Assembly: GCF_011762185.1 (NCBI RefSeq)
Contig: NZ_JAASQJ010000004.1
Span: 434,001-498,000, forward strand
Length of the DNA: 64,000 bases
Reading direction: 5' to 3'
Source of the DNA: Dyadobacter arcticus
Lineage (GTDB): Bacteria > Bacteroidota > Bacteroidia > Cytophagales > Spirosomataceae
The notes under the pieces are model-generated. The model was not told where the DNA came from, searched no databases, and was given only the letters and a program-made list of their open reading frames with translations. The position numbers and the translations under genes were made by a program. Below, piece by piece: positions 42,525-50,472 of this stretch; position 1 is the first letter of the stretch; each line of letters begins with the position of its first letter.

Positions 42525-43410
42525 TCTTAATATTTAAAATTTCAATCAGCTGTTCGATCGTCTGGATGCACGAAATTTTATTTCGCTCGGCAACCTTCCG
42601 GGCCCTTTCGATGCCGCCCGAAATGCAGACGCTTGAACCTTGAAAATCACTCGCCAGATTATCCAACAGCGTTTCGGTCTGATCGTGGAAGGGGATGGTC
42701 AGAAACGAATAGATATGCGTCGGCTTTACCTGGCTGATTACTGTAAAAAGATCGTCATACGGTACGCGCGCACCCAGATAGACGACATTTTTTCCATATT
42801 GACGGATCAGGTAATGGGCAAACAAAAGTCCGATCTCGTGATCTTCATCTTCATTCAAAAATAGTACCCAGGTTTGGTCTGCCTCTGGCAGCCGCGGAAG
42901 CGAATCGATCGCCGCGAAAAGTTTTTGCCGGATCAGATTGGACAGAAAATGTTCCTGCGAGGGCAAAAGGTCATCTTTAATCCACATTAAACCTGTTCTG
43001 ACGAGCAGCGGGTAAATGATCCTTTCGTAAGTTTTCCGCAGTCCAAGCCTTTTCACAGCATTGGCAAACAGCTCATTGAACAAGGCGGTATCATAAGTAT
43101 TGATAGCGATCAAAGCCGTGTTAATGATAGCCTCAATATGTACATCTCCCTGAAACGATTCGGCGATAACATGATCAATTTCCCGCGCGAACTGCTCTTT
43201 TGTAAGCTGGCTGATCCTGGAAATTTTGAGTCCTTTATCCAGCAATGTGCACACATTCAACAGCTTTTTGAGCTGCGTGCTATTGTAGATACGTATGTTG
43301 GTATCCGTCCGCTCCGGATCCAGCAAATTATAGCGCTGCTCCCATATCCGGATCGTGTGCGCCTTGGTACTACTGATCCTTTCAAGGTCCTTAATAGAAT
43401 ACAAGGCCAT
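42514..43410 (-). CDS. carH: CarH-type B12-dependent light-sensing MerR regulator
   Basis: A 298-residue protein: MerR HTH at the N-terminus (YSIKDLERISSTKAHTIRIW), four-helix bundle, then a cobalamin-binding Rossmann domain. The CarH signature Wx9EH is exact (Trp143, Glu153, His154) and the lower axial ligand motif ExHxxG is present (Glu189, His191, Gly194). In CarH, adenosylcobalamin holds the repressor tetramer on DNA in the dark and light breaks it, turning on carotenoid synthesis (established). The residue after the Trp is Ile, not the His that ligates cobalt in light-state Thermus CarH (His132), so the light state may differ. The ATG at 43410 is preferred over the TTG at 43428. First gene of the carotenoid operon. 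Confidence 0.9.
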   Translation of the reverse strand: MALYSIKDLERISSTKAHTIRIWEQRYNLLDPERTDTNIRIYNSTQLKKLLNVCTLLDKGLKISRISQLTKEQFAREIDHVIAESFQGDVHIEAIINTALIAINTYDTALFNELFANAVKRLGLRKTYERIIYPLLVRTGLMWIKDDLLPSQEHFLSNLIRQKLFAAIDSLPRLPEADQTWVLFLNEDEDHEIGLLFAHYLIRQYGKNVVYLGARVPYDDLFTVISQVKPTHIYSFLTIPFHDQTETLLDNLASDFQGSSVCISGGIERARKVAERNKISCIQTIEQLIEILNIKNAS

Positions 43411-43537
43411 TTGTTTAAAGTTTTTCAAAAATAATTAAACAAAATTATTTACCACACTTTATGCGGAAATATTAAAATTGGTTTCTACTTTTGATATTAT
43501 AAATATCTTATATTTGATTTTATCAATATCAACTATT
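43411..43537. promoter_or_regulatory. Divergent carH / S24-regulator promoter region
   Basis: A 127-bp A/T-rich gap. For carH, a -7-type TATTTTTG lies on the minus strand at 43433-43426. For the plus-strand regulator, TATATTTG lies at 43509-43516, just upstream of the ATG at 43538. No clear CarH operator palindrome could be assigned by eye. Both genes could be controlled from here by either regulator. Confidence 0.5.
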
Positions 43538-44356
43538 ATGGGAAATCAGGATATCTTTTGGTCAGTTAATATAAAATTCCTACGCCTGAGGCTAAAATTG
43601 AGTCAGGAGGCAATGGCAGAGAAGTTAGGGATCAGCCGTGTGAAATTGAATGCGCACGAAAGCGGCAGGACGGCCAATCCAACTGTCGATGACCTGATTA
43701 ACTTTTCCGAATTTTTCAGAATGAGCATCGACAGCATCCTGAAAATTGATCTGACGAAACTATCAGAACAAAAAATAAAGGATCTTGAAGAAGGCAGCGA
43801 ATTATTTATGAAGGGTAATCAGATCCGGGTTCTGGCGATTACCGTGGATAAGGATGAAAAGGAGAATATCGAGTATGTGCCGATTCACGCGAAGGCAGGC
43901 TACCGGTCAGGCTATGCCGATCCTGAGTTCTTATCTGCACTTCCAAGATTTAACCTTCCGACCATTCCAAAAAACGGTACTTTCCGGATGTTCCCAACCA
44001 TTGGGGATTCCATGCTGCCGGTACCCGAAGGAAGCGACATTATAACCCGGTACGTGCAGGACTGGACAGCCGTAAAACCAGAAACCCCGTGCATTGTTAT
44101 CCTCCGGGGCGATCAGGATTTTGTGTTCAAACAGGTTACGGTCAATAAGAACGGGACCATGCTGTTACAATCTTTCAACAAGCAATATTTTGCCTATACC
44201 GTGCCGATTTCAGAAGTTATTGAGCTTTGGGAATATTACAGCTTCCACAGTAAGCAGCTACCGGAGCCGCAATCAGATATGCAGCAATTGATGCGGATGT
44301 TACAGGAAATGCAGAACGAAATTAAAGAGATCCGGGGCCGTCAACCATCCAAATAA
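43538..44356 (+). CDS. HTH plus S24-peptidase-like (LexA/CI-type) regulator
   Basis: A 272-residue regulator: N-terminal XRE-type HTH (LRLRLKLSQEAMAEKLGISR) and a C-terminal S24/LexA-like domain. The self-cleavage elements are visible: the scissile-type Ala-Gly in HAKAGYRSGY, Ser in the GDSMLP motif and Lys in DFVFKQV. A C-terminal coiled-coil-like tail follows (QQLMRMLQEMQNEIKEIRGR). Such proteins are repressors that can be inactivated by autocleavage. It is divergent from carH. The ATG at 43538 is chosen; the frame is open to 43478 but that part overlaps the promoter. Confidence 0.85.
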   Translation: MGNQDIFWSVNIKFLRLRLKLSQEAMAEKLGISRVKLNAHESGRTANPTVDDLINFSEFFRMSIDSILKIDLTKLSEQKIKDLEEGSELFMKGNQIRVLAITVDKDEKENIEYVPIHAKAGYRSGYADPEFLSALPRFNLPTIPKNGTFRMFPTIGDSMLPVPEGSDIITRYVQDWTAVKPETPCIVILRGDQDFVFKQVTVNKNGTMLLQSFNKQYFAYTVPISEVIELWEYYSFHSKQLPEPQSDMQQLMRMLQEMQNEIKEIRGRQPSK

Positions 44357-44703
44357 TTGGATAAGAGCTTATCGTTGAACTGGAAATTTTACAATTCGCG
44401 AAAATTGCCCGACCTGGTTTAATCATATTGTTAATTTACGGTTACAGGATTTTAGATGAAAATCAATGTAGTAATAGTACAGTAAAATGGCATTTCCGCT
44501 TAATCTAGTGTGATTTTGTTGTAGAAGTATTAATAAGCCTGCCAGAAATTTATTATGAAACAAATCAATATAGTTTAATGATAAATGAATAATATATTTA
44601 ATTAGTACAATTTCACGCCCATTAAGACCCCTGAAAACCTCATATTGACCCCAAACTTCTCAGGTGTCGTCACAAAAAGAATTACTAATTTTTAGAGGCG
44701 TCA
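44357..44703. other. Intergenic region without gene
   Basis: No coding frame or RNA is evident in this A/T-rich stretch. The inverted repeat GATAAG-AG-CTTATC (44360-44373), right after the regulator's stop codon, may act as its transcript end; no T-run follows it. Confidence 0.4.
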
Positions 44704-44736
44704 TAAGTTTGTTGAGTAATTAAAACCCAACTCAAC
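44682..44736 (+). promoter_or_regulatory. Promoter and 5' hairpin of the anchor-A gene
   Basis: TTA at 44682-44684, 19-bp spacer and TAAGTTTG (44704-44711) fit the Bacteroidota promoter with one mismatch. Overlapping and following is the inverted repeat GTTGAGT (44711-44717) with ACTCAAC (44730-44736), ending one base before the ATG. It could be an operator, or an RNA hairpin that hides the start site. Confidence 0.5.
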
Positions 44737-44737
44737 A

Positions 44738-46840
44738 ATGTCCTCAAAATTTTTACGCTTCTGCTTCCTAGCTTCCCTTGCCTTAATATTTGACCAGGCC
44801 AAAGCTCAAAGCCCGACAGACCCCGCAATGGGTTTCAATATCTTTACCAAAGGTGACCTTACCGTAATGCCAAACGAAATCGAAGGGCCGGTTGCTGTTG
44901 GCGGAAATTTTTACTCCAATCAATACCAGATCACTTTCAACAAGAGCCACGGTGTGTTTTTCGTAGATGGTGTTTCCATCGGATTAGCAGTTCGAGGTGC
45001 CGTTAAACTGAACAGCAATTCCCTGAAAGTGGACGGCGGTAACTACATTAAAATCGGAAACGGTTTGCCAAATGACCCGAACTTCACAAACCTTAAAGTA
45101 TGGTATACCGATGCAAATGGTCATGATCCAGGCGGTGCAATGCGGATTACCGCTGAAAATGGCGGTTACGATTCGTCACCACAAATTACGATCAACACAG
45201 GACCTACCGGATTTAAAAGTAATTATACAGTAAGTGCCAGCAACAACCCGGTTTTCGAAAACGTATTTGGGACAGGCGCTAACCAAATCGACATTGACGG
45301 AGCTTTTATGGCACTGATTAAAAAATCGATGCAACTGAAAGATCTGGCGGACAACCTTCCTATTCGTAAAGAAAACCAGTCAACAATCCCTGGTCATGAA
45401 TTGGGGCCCTATCTTACCACCGGCATATTTGATCAAAACCCGGTTATCAAAGTAAATCCAGACGGACTAAACGTGCTGACAGTTTCAGCAGCGGTTTGGA
45501 ATAGCATTCAGAACATCAATTTTGCAGATTTCCCGGCCGGGGAGCAATTGGGAACCACTGCCGCGCAATATGCTGCCAGCGGCAAAAAATTCGGTTTGAT
45601 CATCAATATCGTTGATTTCCCAACTTTTTGTGCAGCCAACGGAGGAAGCAATGAAATCAGATTTCCTAACTATGGTTTGAGTGATGCGCAAAGCAATCTC
45701 ATCATCTATAACTTTCCGGATGCGACGAAAGGACTTACTTTAAGGGGTAACCTAATCTGGGGAACGGTATTGGCGCCACAGGCGGACGTAGTGAAAAGGA
45801 ACAACGGGAACCTGGTTGGTCAGGTGATTGCAAAATCTTTTATCCATAACGGCGACGAAATTCACTTCCGCCCATTCCTTCCAACGGTAGCAGATCCTAT
45901 CGAGGATGCGATAGAAGTCGTTGCAACTTCATTGTGCTCCAAAAACGCAGGATATCTCGACTACACGGTTACACCTAACTATGATACGAAAGGAAAGAAA
46001 GTGAAAATCGAATGGATCGATTCGGAAAATAAGGTGATCCAGGAAGATATTGATCAGGAGCTGACAGGAAGGATATTGTTTCCTGGGTTTGCACTTGACG
46101 CAGACGGAAACGGAGCAGCATGGCCAGGCTGGGAGAAAAAGAATGGTAAATGGGAAGAAGTGATAGACCGTTACGGATCACTTCGCGAATCAGGCGCAAC
46201 CATCCGCGTGACGATCGATCCCTGGAAAATCATTGACATTACATTTCCGGAATCAACCACAACTTGCTTCACAAGCCCTCCTCCATCAAACACGTTGCCG
46301 GTAACCTTATCAAGCTTTACTGCAAACAATGACAATTGCAATGCCAAATTGAAATGGGTTGTTTCCGAAGCAAAAGACTTCTCACACTTCGTAGTGGAAC
46401 GGTCAGCAGATGCAAAAACGTTTAGCCCACTGGCACGTATCGATTTCAAAGCTGGCAAATCTGAATACAGCTTCTCAGATTCTCCTTTTGCATCTGAAAC
46501 GATTCCTGCAAAATATTACTACTATCGTTTGCAACAGGTTGATACCGACGAAACGTTTGAATATAGCTCGATCCGCAGCATTGCAGCCGGAACTTGCGAC
46601 GCGAGACTTTCGGTGGATTTTTATCCAAACCCTACACAGGATGAAGTCAATGTGAAAAGCTTCTCGCCGGTTAAAAAATTAGAAATTTTCACATTGGGCG
46701 GTAAAAAAGTTTATCAGCTGATGCCAAATCTAAATGCCACCGAAGTAAGCGTGAATGTTCAGGCTTTTGCACAAGGTTTATACATTATTAATGTAGTGAA
46801 CGAAGAAGGAAAATATTCTTCAAAGCTGCTGAAGAAGTAA
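44738..46840 (+). CDS. Choice-of-anchor A secreted protein, T9SS sorted
   Basis: A 700-residue secreted protein. Signal peptide ends FDQAKAQ. Residues ~30-390 match the choice-of-anchor A (collagen-binding-like) module: AMGFNIFTKGDLTVMPNEIEGPVAVGGNFY at the start and VKRNNGNLVGQVIAKSF at its end, each quoted in part. A beta-sandwich follows, then at the C-terminus a type IX secretion sorting domain (SVDFYPNPTQDEVNVKSF ... KYSSKLLKK). It is probably displayed on or released from the cell surface, for adhesion. Monocistronic: promoter upstream and strong terminator downstream. Confidence 0.88.
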   Translation: MSSKFLRFCFLASLALIFDQAKAQSPTDPAMGFNIFTKGDLTVMPNEIEGPVAVGGNFYSNQYQITFNKSHGVFFVDGVSIGLAVRGAVKLNSNSLKVDGGNYIKIGNGLPNDPNFTNLKVWYTDANGHDPGGAMRITAENGGYDSSPQITINTGPTGFKSNYTVSASNNPVFENVFGTGANQIDIDGAFMALIKKSMQLKDLADNLPIRKENQSTIPGHELGPYLTTGIFDQNPVIKVNPDGLNVLTVSAAVWNSIQNINFADFPAGEQLGTTAAQYAASGKKFGLIINIVDFPTFCAANGGSNEIRFPNYGLSDAQSNLIIYNFPDATKGLTLRGNLIWGTVLAPQADVVKRNNGNLVGQVIAKSFIHNGDEIHFRPFLPTVADPIEDAIEVVATSLCSKNAGYLDYTVTPNYDTKGKKVKIEWIDSENKVIQEDIDQELTGRILFPGFALDADGNGAAWPGWEKKNGKWEEVIDRYGSLRESGATIRVTIDPWKIIDITFPESTTTCFTSPPPSNTLPVTLSSFTANNDNCNAKLKWVVSEAKDFSHFVVERSADAKTFSPLARIDFKAGKSEYSFSDSPFASETIPAKYYYYRLQQVDTDETFEYSSIRSIAAGTCDARLSVDFYPNPTQDEVNVKSFSPVKKLEIFTLGGKKVYQLMPNLNATEVSVNVQAFAQGLYIINVVNEEGKYSSKLLKK

Positions 46841-46870
46841 GAACAGATCTTATAGCGTTATGTGACACTT

Positions 46871-46903
46871 AAAAATGCCTGCATGTTTGCAGGCATTTTT
46901 TTT
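46871..46903. terminator. Strong bidirectional terminator
   Basis: A perfect 13-bp stem, AAAAATGCCTGCA with TGCAGGCATTTTT, with a 4-nt loop (TGTT) and a T-run. It ends the anchor-A transcript on the plus strand and, by the A-run at its left, the GT2 transcript on the minus strand. Confidence 0.93.
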
Positions 46904-46914
46904 GTACCTGCCTG

Positions 46915-48048
46915 CTAAACCAGCTTGCGTCCTTTCCATTCATATTCAGGCCTTTGCGAAACCAGCCCGAAAAAGCAAACGTAGAATGGATAGATTATCT
47001 GAGTGATGGGAATGTAAAATATGGATCCGGGTTTTCGCAAAAAATTAAGGATACTACCCAGGAAAAACCATTCGGGAATGCATTTGACGGCTACTATTGC
47101 TAGATATTCCTGACCAGTCACCGCACCGGCCAGCCACAAAAAGCAACCGACAACCAATGAAAAGTTGCAAAGAAAAATGTAAACGGCAAGGATCAGCGGG
47201 GTTTTGCTCTGGTAATGTTTCCACTTACTTGCCCATCTTTTGCGCTGGCGGAAGAAAGCCTTCCAACTGGTATGTGCTTTTGTAGCGACAATCGCCTCCG
47301 GATCTTTCAAAAAATGAACGCCATCCGGATATCGCGCAGCTACTTTATGCATTAAAAATTCATCATCACCTGAGGCAATATGCTTCACACCTTCAAAACC
47401 ATTTACATCCAGAAAAACCTGTTTCTCATAGGTGAGATTGGCGCCATTGCAAAGAGACGGATATCCTGCTGCAATCGCACTTGCGCCGCTTCCAATCAGG
47501 CTGGCGAATTCAACGGTCTGTAAATGATGAGCTAGCGTATTTTCTTTCAGAAATGTGACGGGGGCACTGATGAGTTTCGCGCCGGTTTCAGCATAATAGT
47601 TCGCAATGGAAAGCAACCATCCGGGTCCTACGCGGCAGTCGCCATCGGTAGTTACGATCAGGTTTCCTTTCGCCTGCATGACCGCCGTTTCGATGGCCCG
47701 CTTTTTCGGCGAAGTTGTCGGAATGTTCGGAAGTGAGATAACCCTGATATCGCATGATGTTTTACTGGCAAAACCGCTGACTATCAAGGCAGTGTCGTCT
47801 GAGGAACTATCGTCCATCACCAATACCTCAAATTGATTGGCAGGCAGCAGCTGGCTTGCAAGATCTTCCAATAGTACGCCAATGTTTTCCGCCTCATTGC
47901 GCACCGGAATAATAACTGAAATACGGACGGAAGAGATGTCTCTCGCGACAGACGCAGGCTTAATACCTTTCCAGAAAAACGTAATGGTGATCGTGAACAC
48001 AGCATAGCTGGCGATGAAAATCCATATCAGAGCGATCATAACCTCCAT
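46915..48048 (-). CDS. Family 2 glycosyltransferase, membrane-bound
   Basis: A 377-residue protein with an N-terminal membrane helix, the GT2 catalytic domain (VSVIIPVRNEAENI type start, VMDDSSSDDTA, DGDCRVG, QRKRWASKW) and two or three C-terminal membrane helices. It transfers a sugar from a nucleotide donor to a lipid or polysaccharide acceptor at the inner membrane. It overlaps the flippase-like gene by 13 bp in one operon; together they suggest a surface glycolipid or polysaccharide step. The acceptor is not known. Confidence 0.88.
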   Translation of the reverse strand: MEVMIALIWIFIASYAVFTITITFFWKGIKPASVARDISSVRISVIIPVRNEAENIGVLLEDLASQLLPANQFEVLVMDDSSSDDTALIVSGFASKTSCDIRVISLPNIPTTSPKKRAIETAVMQAKGNLIVTTDGDCRVGPGWLLSIANYYAETGAKLISAPVTFLKENTLAHHLQTVEFASLIGSGASAIAAGYPSLCNGANLTYEKQVFLDVNGFEGVKHIASGDDEFLMHKVAARYPDGVHFLKDPEAIVATKAHTSWKAFFRQRKRWASKWKHYQSKTPLILAVYIFLCNFSLVVGCFLWLAGAVTGQEYLAIVAVKCIPEWFFLGSILNFLRKPGSIFYIPITQIIYPFYVCFFGLVSQRPEYEWKGRKLV

Positions 48049-49046
48049 TTATATTTCCAGATGAGGAAAATGCCGATCACAATAGGGCCCAGGACATTGA
48101 CAACCCAGATCAGGAATGTGGCCGCGATAATCTTTTCAGCTGGAAGCGCATAGGATGCAAATACCAGCAAAGCCGTAAACTCACGCAGCCCGAGATCACC
48201 AAGCACATTGATGGCGGGGATTAATGTTTTGGCAAGAAAAATCAGAGAAATGCAGGAAATAAGATCCAATAAGGAAACACCTAAATCAAATAATGATAAA
48301 GCCATTGCAAACTGGCAAAGGAAAACCAGGTAGCGCAATGCACCAAATAGGGTCGAAAATCCGAGCTCGGAGGGGGTATAACTTCCCGCAATGTGCAGGT
48401 AAGAATGTGCTTTAATGAAAATCATTTTTCGTGGGTGCCAGTCGATGAGGGCCTTTCTGAAAAAGATGCCAACCAACCCAATAACAATGATGCTGATCAA
48501 TAATGCACTGATAAGCTGGCTGGTCAATGCAGGAATGTCCAACTTATACTTCACATGAAACCATCCGATGGCCCCTGCCACAACCGATACATAAAATTGT
48601 ATCCCATTGGAAATCAGCGCGGCCCCAATGGCTTCCAGCCGCCGATCGGATTTTAAGGAAGCGATCCGCCCGATGGTATCTCCAAGCTGGGCCGGTACGG
48701 CTACACCCACCGCGAGGCCAGTCAGTGTGCCCCTGAATGCATCCCAAAAATTTAATGGCATTACCTTTTGAGCCAGTTTTTGCCATTTAAGGCTTTCCAA
48801 TGCCCAATTAACAGGAACCAGGATTATGATGAGCAATAAAATGGGTAAATGGTTAGGGCCTGGCTGCCGGACGGTTAATAGGTCAAGGAAAACGGCACCA
48901 ACGTCGCTAATTCCTTTTTGTTCGTTTTGAAAAGTCCGGTATATGTAGCTCAGAATGAGTATTGTGACCGCCAGTTTGCCTATTGCGATCAGGCTGGGAC
49001 GTATGCTTTTTTCTTTTGGCGGGGAGAGTTCGTTATCTTGCAACAT
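48036..49046 (-). CDS. Lysylphosphatidylglycerol-synthase-TM/flippase-like membrane protein
   Basis: A 336-residue membrane protein with about eight transmembrane segments, of the UPF0104/AglD/MprF N-terminal family. The signature FLAKTLIPAINVLGDLGLREFTALL near the C-terminal third, in part, and AVPAQLGDTIGRIASLKSDRR are typical. These proteins are thought to flip or handle lipid-linked molecules. Start ATG at 49046 (MLQDNELSPP). The start codon overlaps that of the divergent ruvC by two bases (CATG). It is the upstream partner of the GT2 gene. Confidence 0.85.
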   Translation of the reverse strand: MLQDNELSPPKEKSIRPSLIAIGKLAVTILILSYIYRTFQNEQKGISDVGAVFLDLLTVRQPGPNHLPILLLIIILVPVNWALESLKWQKLAQKVMPLNFWDAFRGTLTGLAVGVAVPAQLGDTIGRIASLKSDRRLEAIGAALISNGIQFYVSVVAGAIGWFHVKYKLDIPALTSQLISALLISIIVIGLVGIFFRKALIDWHPRKMIFIKAHSYLHIAGSYTPSELGFSTLFGALRYLVFLCQFAMALSLFDLGVSLLDLISCISLIFLAKTLIPAINVLGDLGLREFTALLVFASYALPAEKIIAATFLIWVVNVLGPIVIGIFLIWKYKWRL

Positions 49047-49638
49047 GATCAAAATGCAGGAGAACGAAGCTACCGAAAAAGTAATTATTGGCGTTGATCC
49101 CGGTACTCAGATCATGGGCTATGGGGTAATCTCTGTGAAAGGACAGCAAATCTCTCTCGTTCAATATGGTGTGATTCATCTGAGCAAATATAGTAGCCAT
49201 GAATTGAAGTTAAAGAAAATCTTTGAACGCATTACCCAGCTCATCGAGGATTACCTGCCGGATGAAATGGCGATTGAAGATCCTTTTTATGGCAAAAATC
49301 CGCAATCCATGCTCAAACTTGGCCGTGCGCAGGGTGTAGCGATGGCCGCAGCGCTTGCCCGCAACATTCCCATCGTAGAATATTCTCCCAAAAAAGTAAA
49401 ACAGTCGGTTACCGGCAGCGGAAATGCTTCCAAGGAACAGGTGGCCTATATGCTCGAAAAGATCCTCCAAATGGAGCTGAGCAAGGAATTTATGGATGCC
49501 ACCGACGGCATCGCGATTGCAATCTGCCATCAGTACCACGCGAACACCCCGGCTGCATTGTCTTCAAGCTCGTCCAAAAAAGCGAAGAAAGGCGGATGGG
49601 GCGCTTTTGTCAGCGAAAATCCCGGTCGTGTCAAATAA
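49045..49638 (+). CDS. ruvC: Holliday junction resolvase RuvC
   Basis: A 197-residue RuvC endonuclease: first catalytic Asp in IIGVDPGTQIMGYGV, Glu in MAIEDPFYGKNPQS, and the C-terminal Asp pair in MDATDGIAIAICHQYH. It resolves Holliday junctions in DNA recombination and repair. The start is either 49045 or 49054; the first overlaps the divergent flippase start. Longer in-frame starts exist, but are implausible because they extend far into the divergent gene. The C-terminus has an extra basic tail (SSSSSKKAKKGGWG). Confidence 0.95.
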   Translation: MIKMQENEATEKVIIGVDPGTQIMGYGVISVKGQQISLVQYGVIHLSKYSSHELKLKKIFERITQLIEDYLPDEMAIEDPFYGKNPQSMLKLGRAQGVAMAAALARNIPIVEYSPKKVKQSVTGSGNASKEQVAYMLEKILQMELSKEFMDATDGIAIAICHQYHANTPAALSSSSSKKAKKGGWGAFVSENPGRVK

Positions 49639-49706
49639 TCCTGCCTAATTATTTAAACCGTTTAACATTAAAAAATTTTAATGGTACTAATTCTACATTT
49701 AGTGCT

Positions 49707-49775
49707 AAAAATCAAACGTTTGTTTAATAAAATCAAACAAACGCTTGATTTTTGTTTTTGAGGTGTTTAACTTTG
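49707..49775 (+). promoter_or_regulatory. TetR operator and efflux-operon promoter
   Basis: A long inverted repeat with 19-bp arms and one mismatch (49707-49725 and 49735-49753). Each arm holds a near-palindrome: CAAACGTTTG at 49714 and CAAACGCTTG at 49738. The promoter is TTG (49745-49747), 20-bp spacer, TAACTTTG (49768-49775). The right arm contains the -33 TTG, so a bound TetR protein would block RNA polymerase; autorepression is inferred. Confidence 0.75.
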
Positions 49776-49827
49776 TTTTATCAATAATGAAGAGCAATAA
49801 TAATTAGCTGTTAATGAGGAAGTTAAG

Positions 49828-50472
49828 ATGGAATATAATGCTAAGCAGTTACAAATTATAGAAGTGGCTGAGCAGTTATTTGCTCAAAAAGGCTTTGCCG
49901 GGACTTCCGTGAGAGACATTGCCCTGGAAGCGGATGTGAACGTTTCGATGATCTCCTATTATTTCGGCTCCAAAGAAAAACTCATCGAAGCCCTCTTCCA
50001 GCATCGCATGACCGAATCCCGTTCGAGATTGGAAACACTTTTGACGGACGGGGATCTGGTGCCCCTGCAAAAAATCAACATCCTGATCGACAGTGTGATA
50101 GATCGACTGATGGGAAATCAGTGCTTTCATAACATCATGCTGCGCGAGCAACTTTCGTCGGAGAGGACGCCGATTATTTCCGAGCACATTATGAACCTGA
50201 AATTGCGCAATGTTGAACTGATGCAGAAATTGATCAACGAGGGACAGGAAGCAGGGGCGTTTCGTAAAAATATCGACCTAAGCCTGATGTCGACAACACT
50301 TTATGGGACTATCAACTATGCGATTGCCACCCAGGATTTTTATAAGAAAATTAATAAGCTGGAATCAATGGGTGCGGAAGAATTCCAGAAGTATCTCAAA
50401 CGCAGACTAAGCCAGCACCTGAAAAGTTTATTCAAATCGAACGTTACAAATGAACACAACATCGAAAATTAA
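49828..50472 (+). CDS. TetR/AcrR-family repressor of efflux operon
   Basis: A 214-residue regulator: N-terminal HTH (EVAEQLFAQKGFAGTSVRDI, EADVNVSMISYYFGSKEKLI) and an all-helical ligand-binding domain of AcrR type. It is the first gene of a tetR-tolC-emrA-emrB unit; its end overlaps tolC by 23 bp. It probably represses the operon, itself included, through the palindromes just upstream and is released by a drug or metabolite. Confidence 0.92.
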   Translation: MEYNAKQLQIIEVAEQLFAQKGFAGTSVRDIALEADVNVSMISYYFGSKEKLIEALFQHRMTESRSRLETLLTDGDLVPLQKINILIDSVIDRLMGNQCFHNIMLREQLSSERTPIISEHIMNLKLRNVELMQKLINEGQEAGAFRKNIDLSLMSTTLYGTINYAIATQDFYKKINKLESMGAEEFQKYLKRRLSQHLKSLFKSNVTNEHNIEN

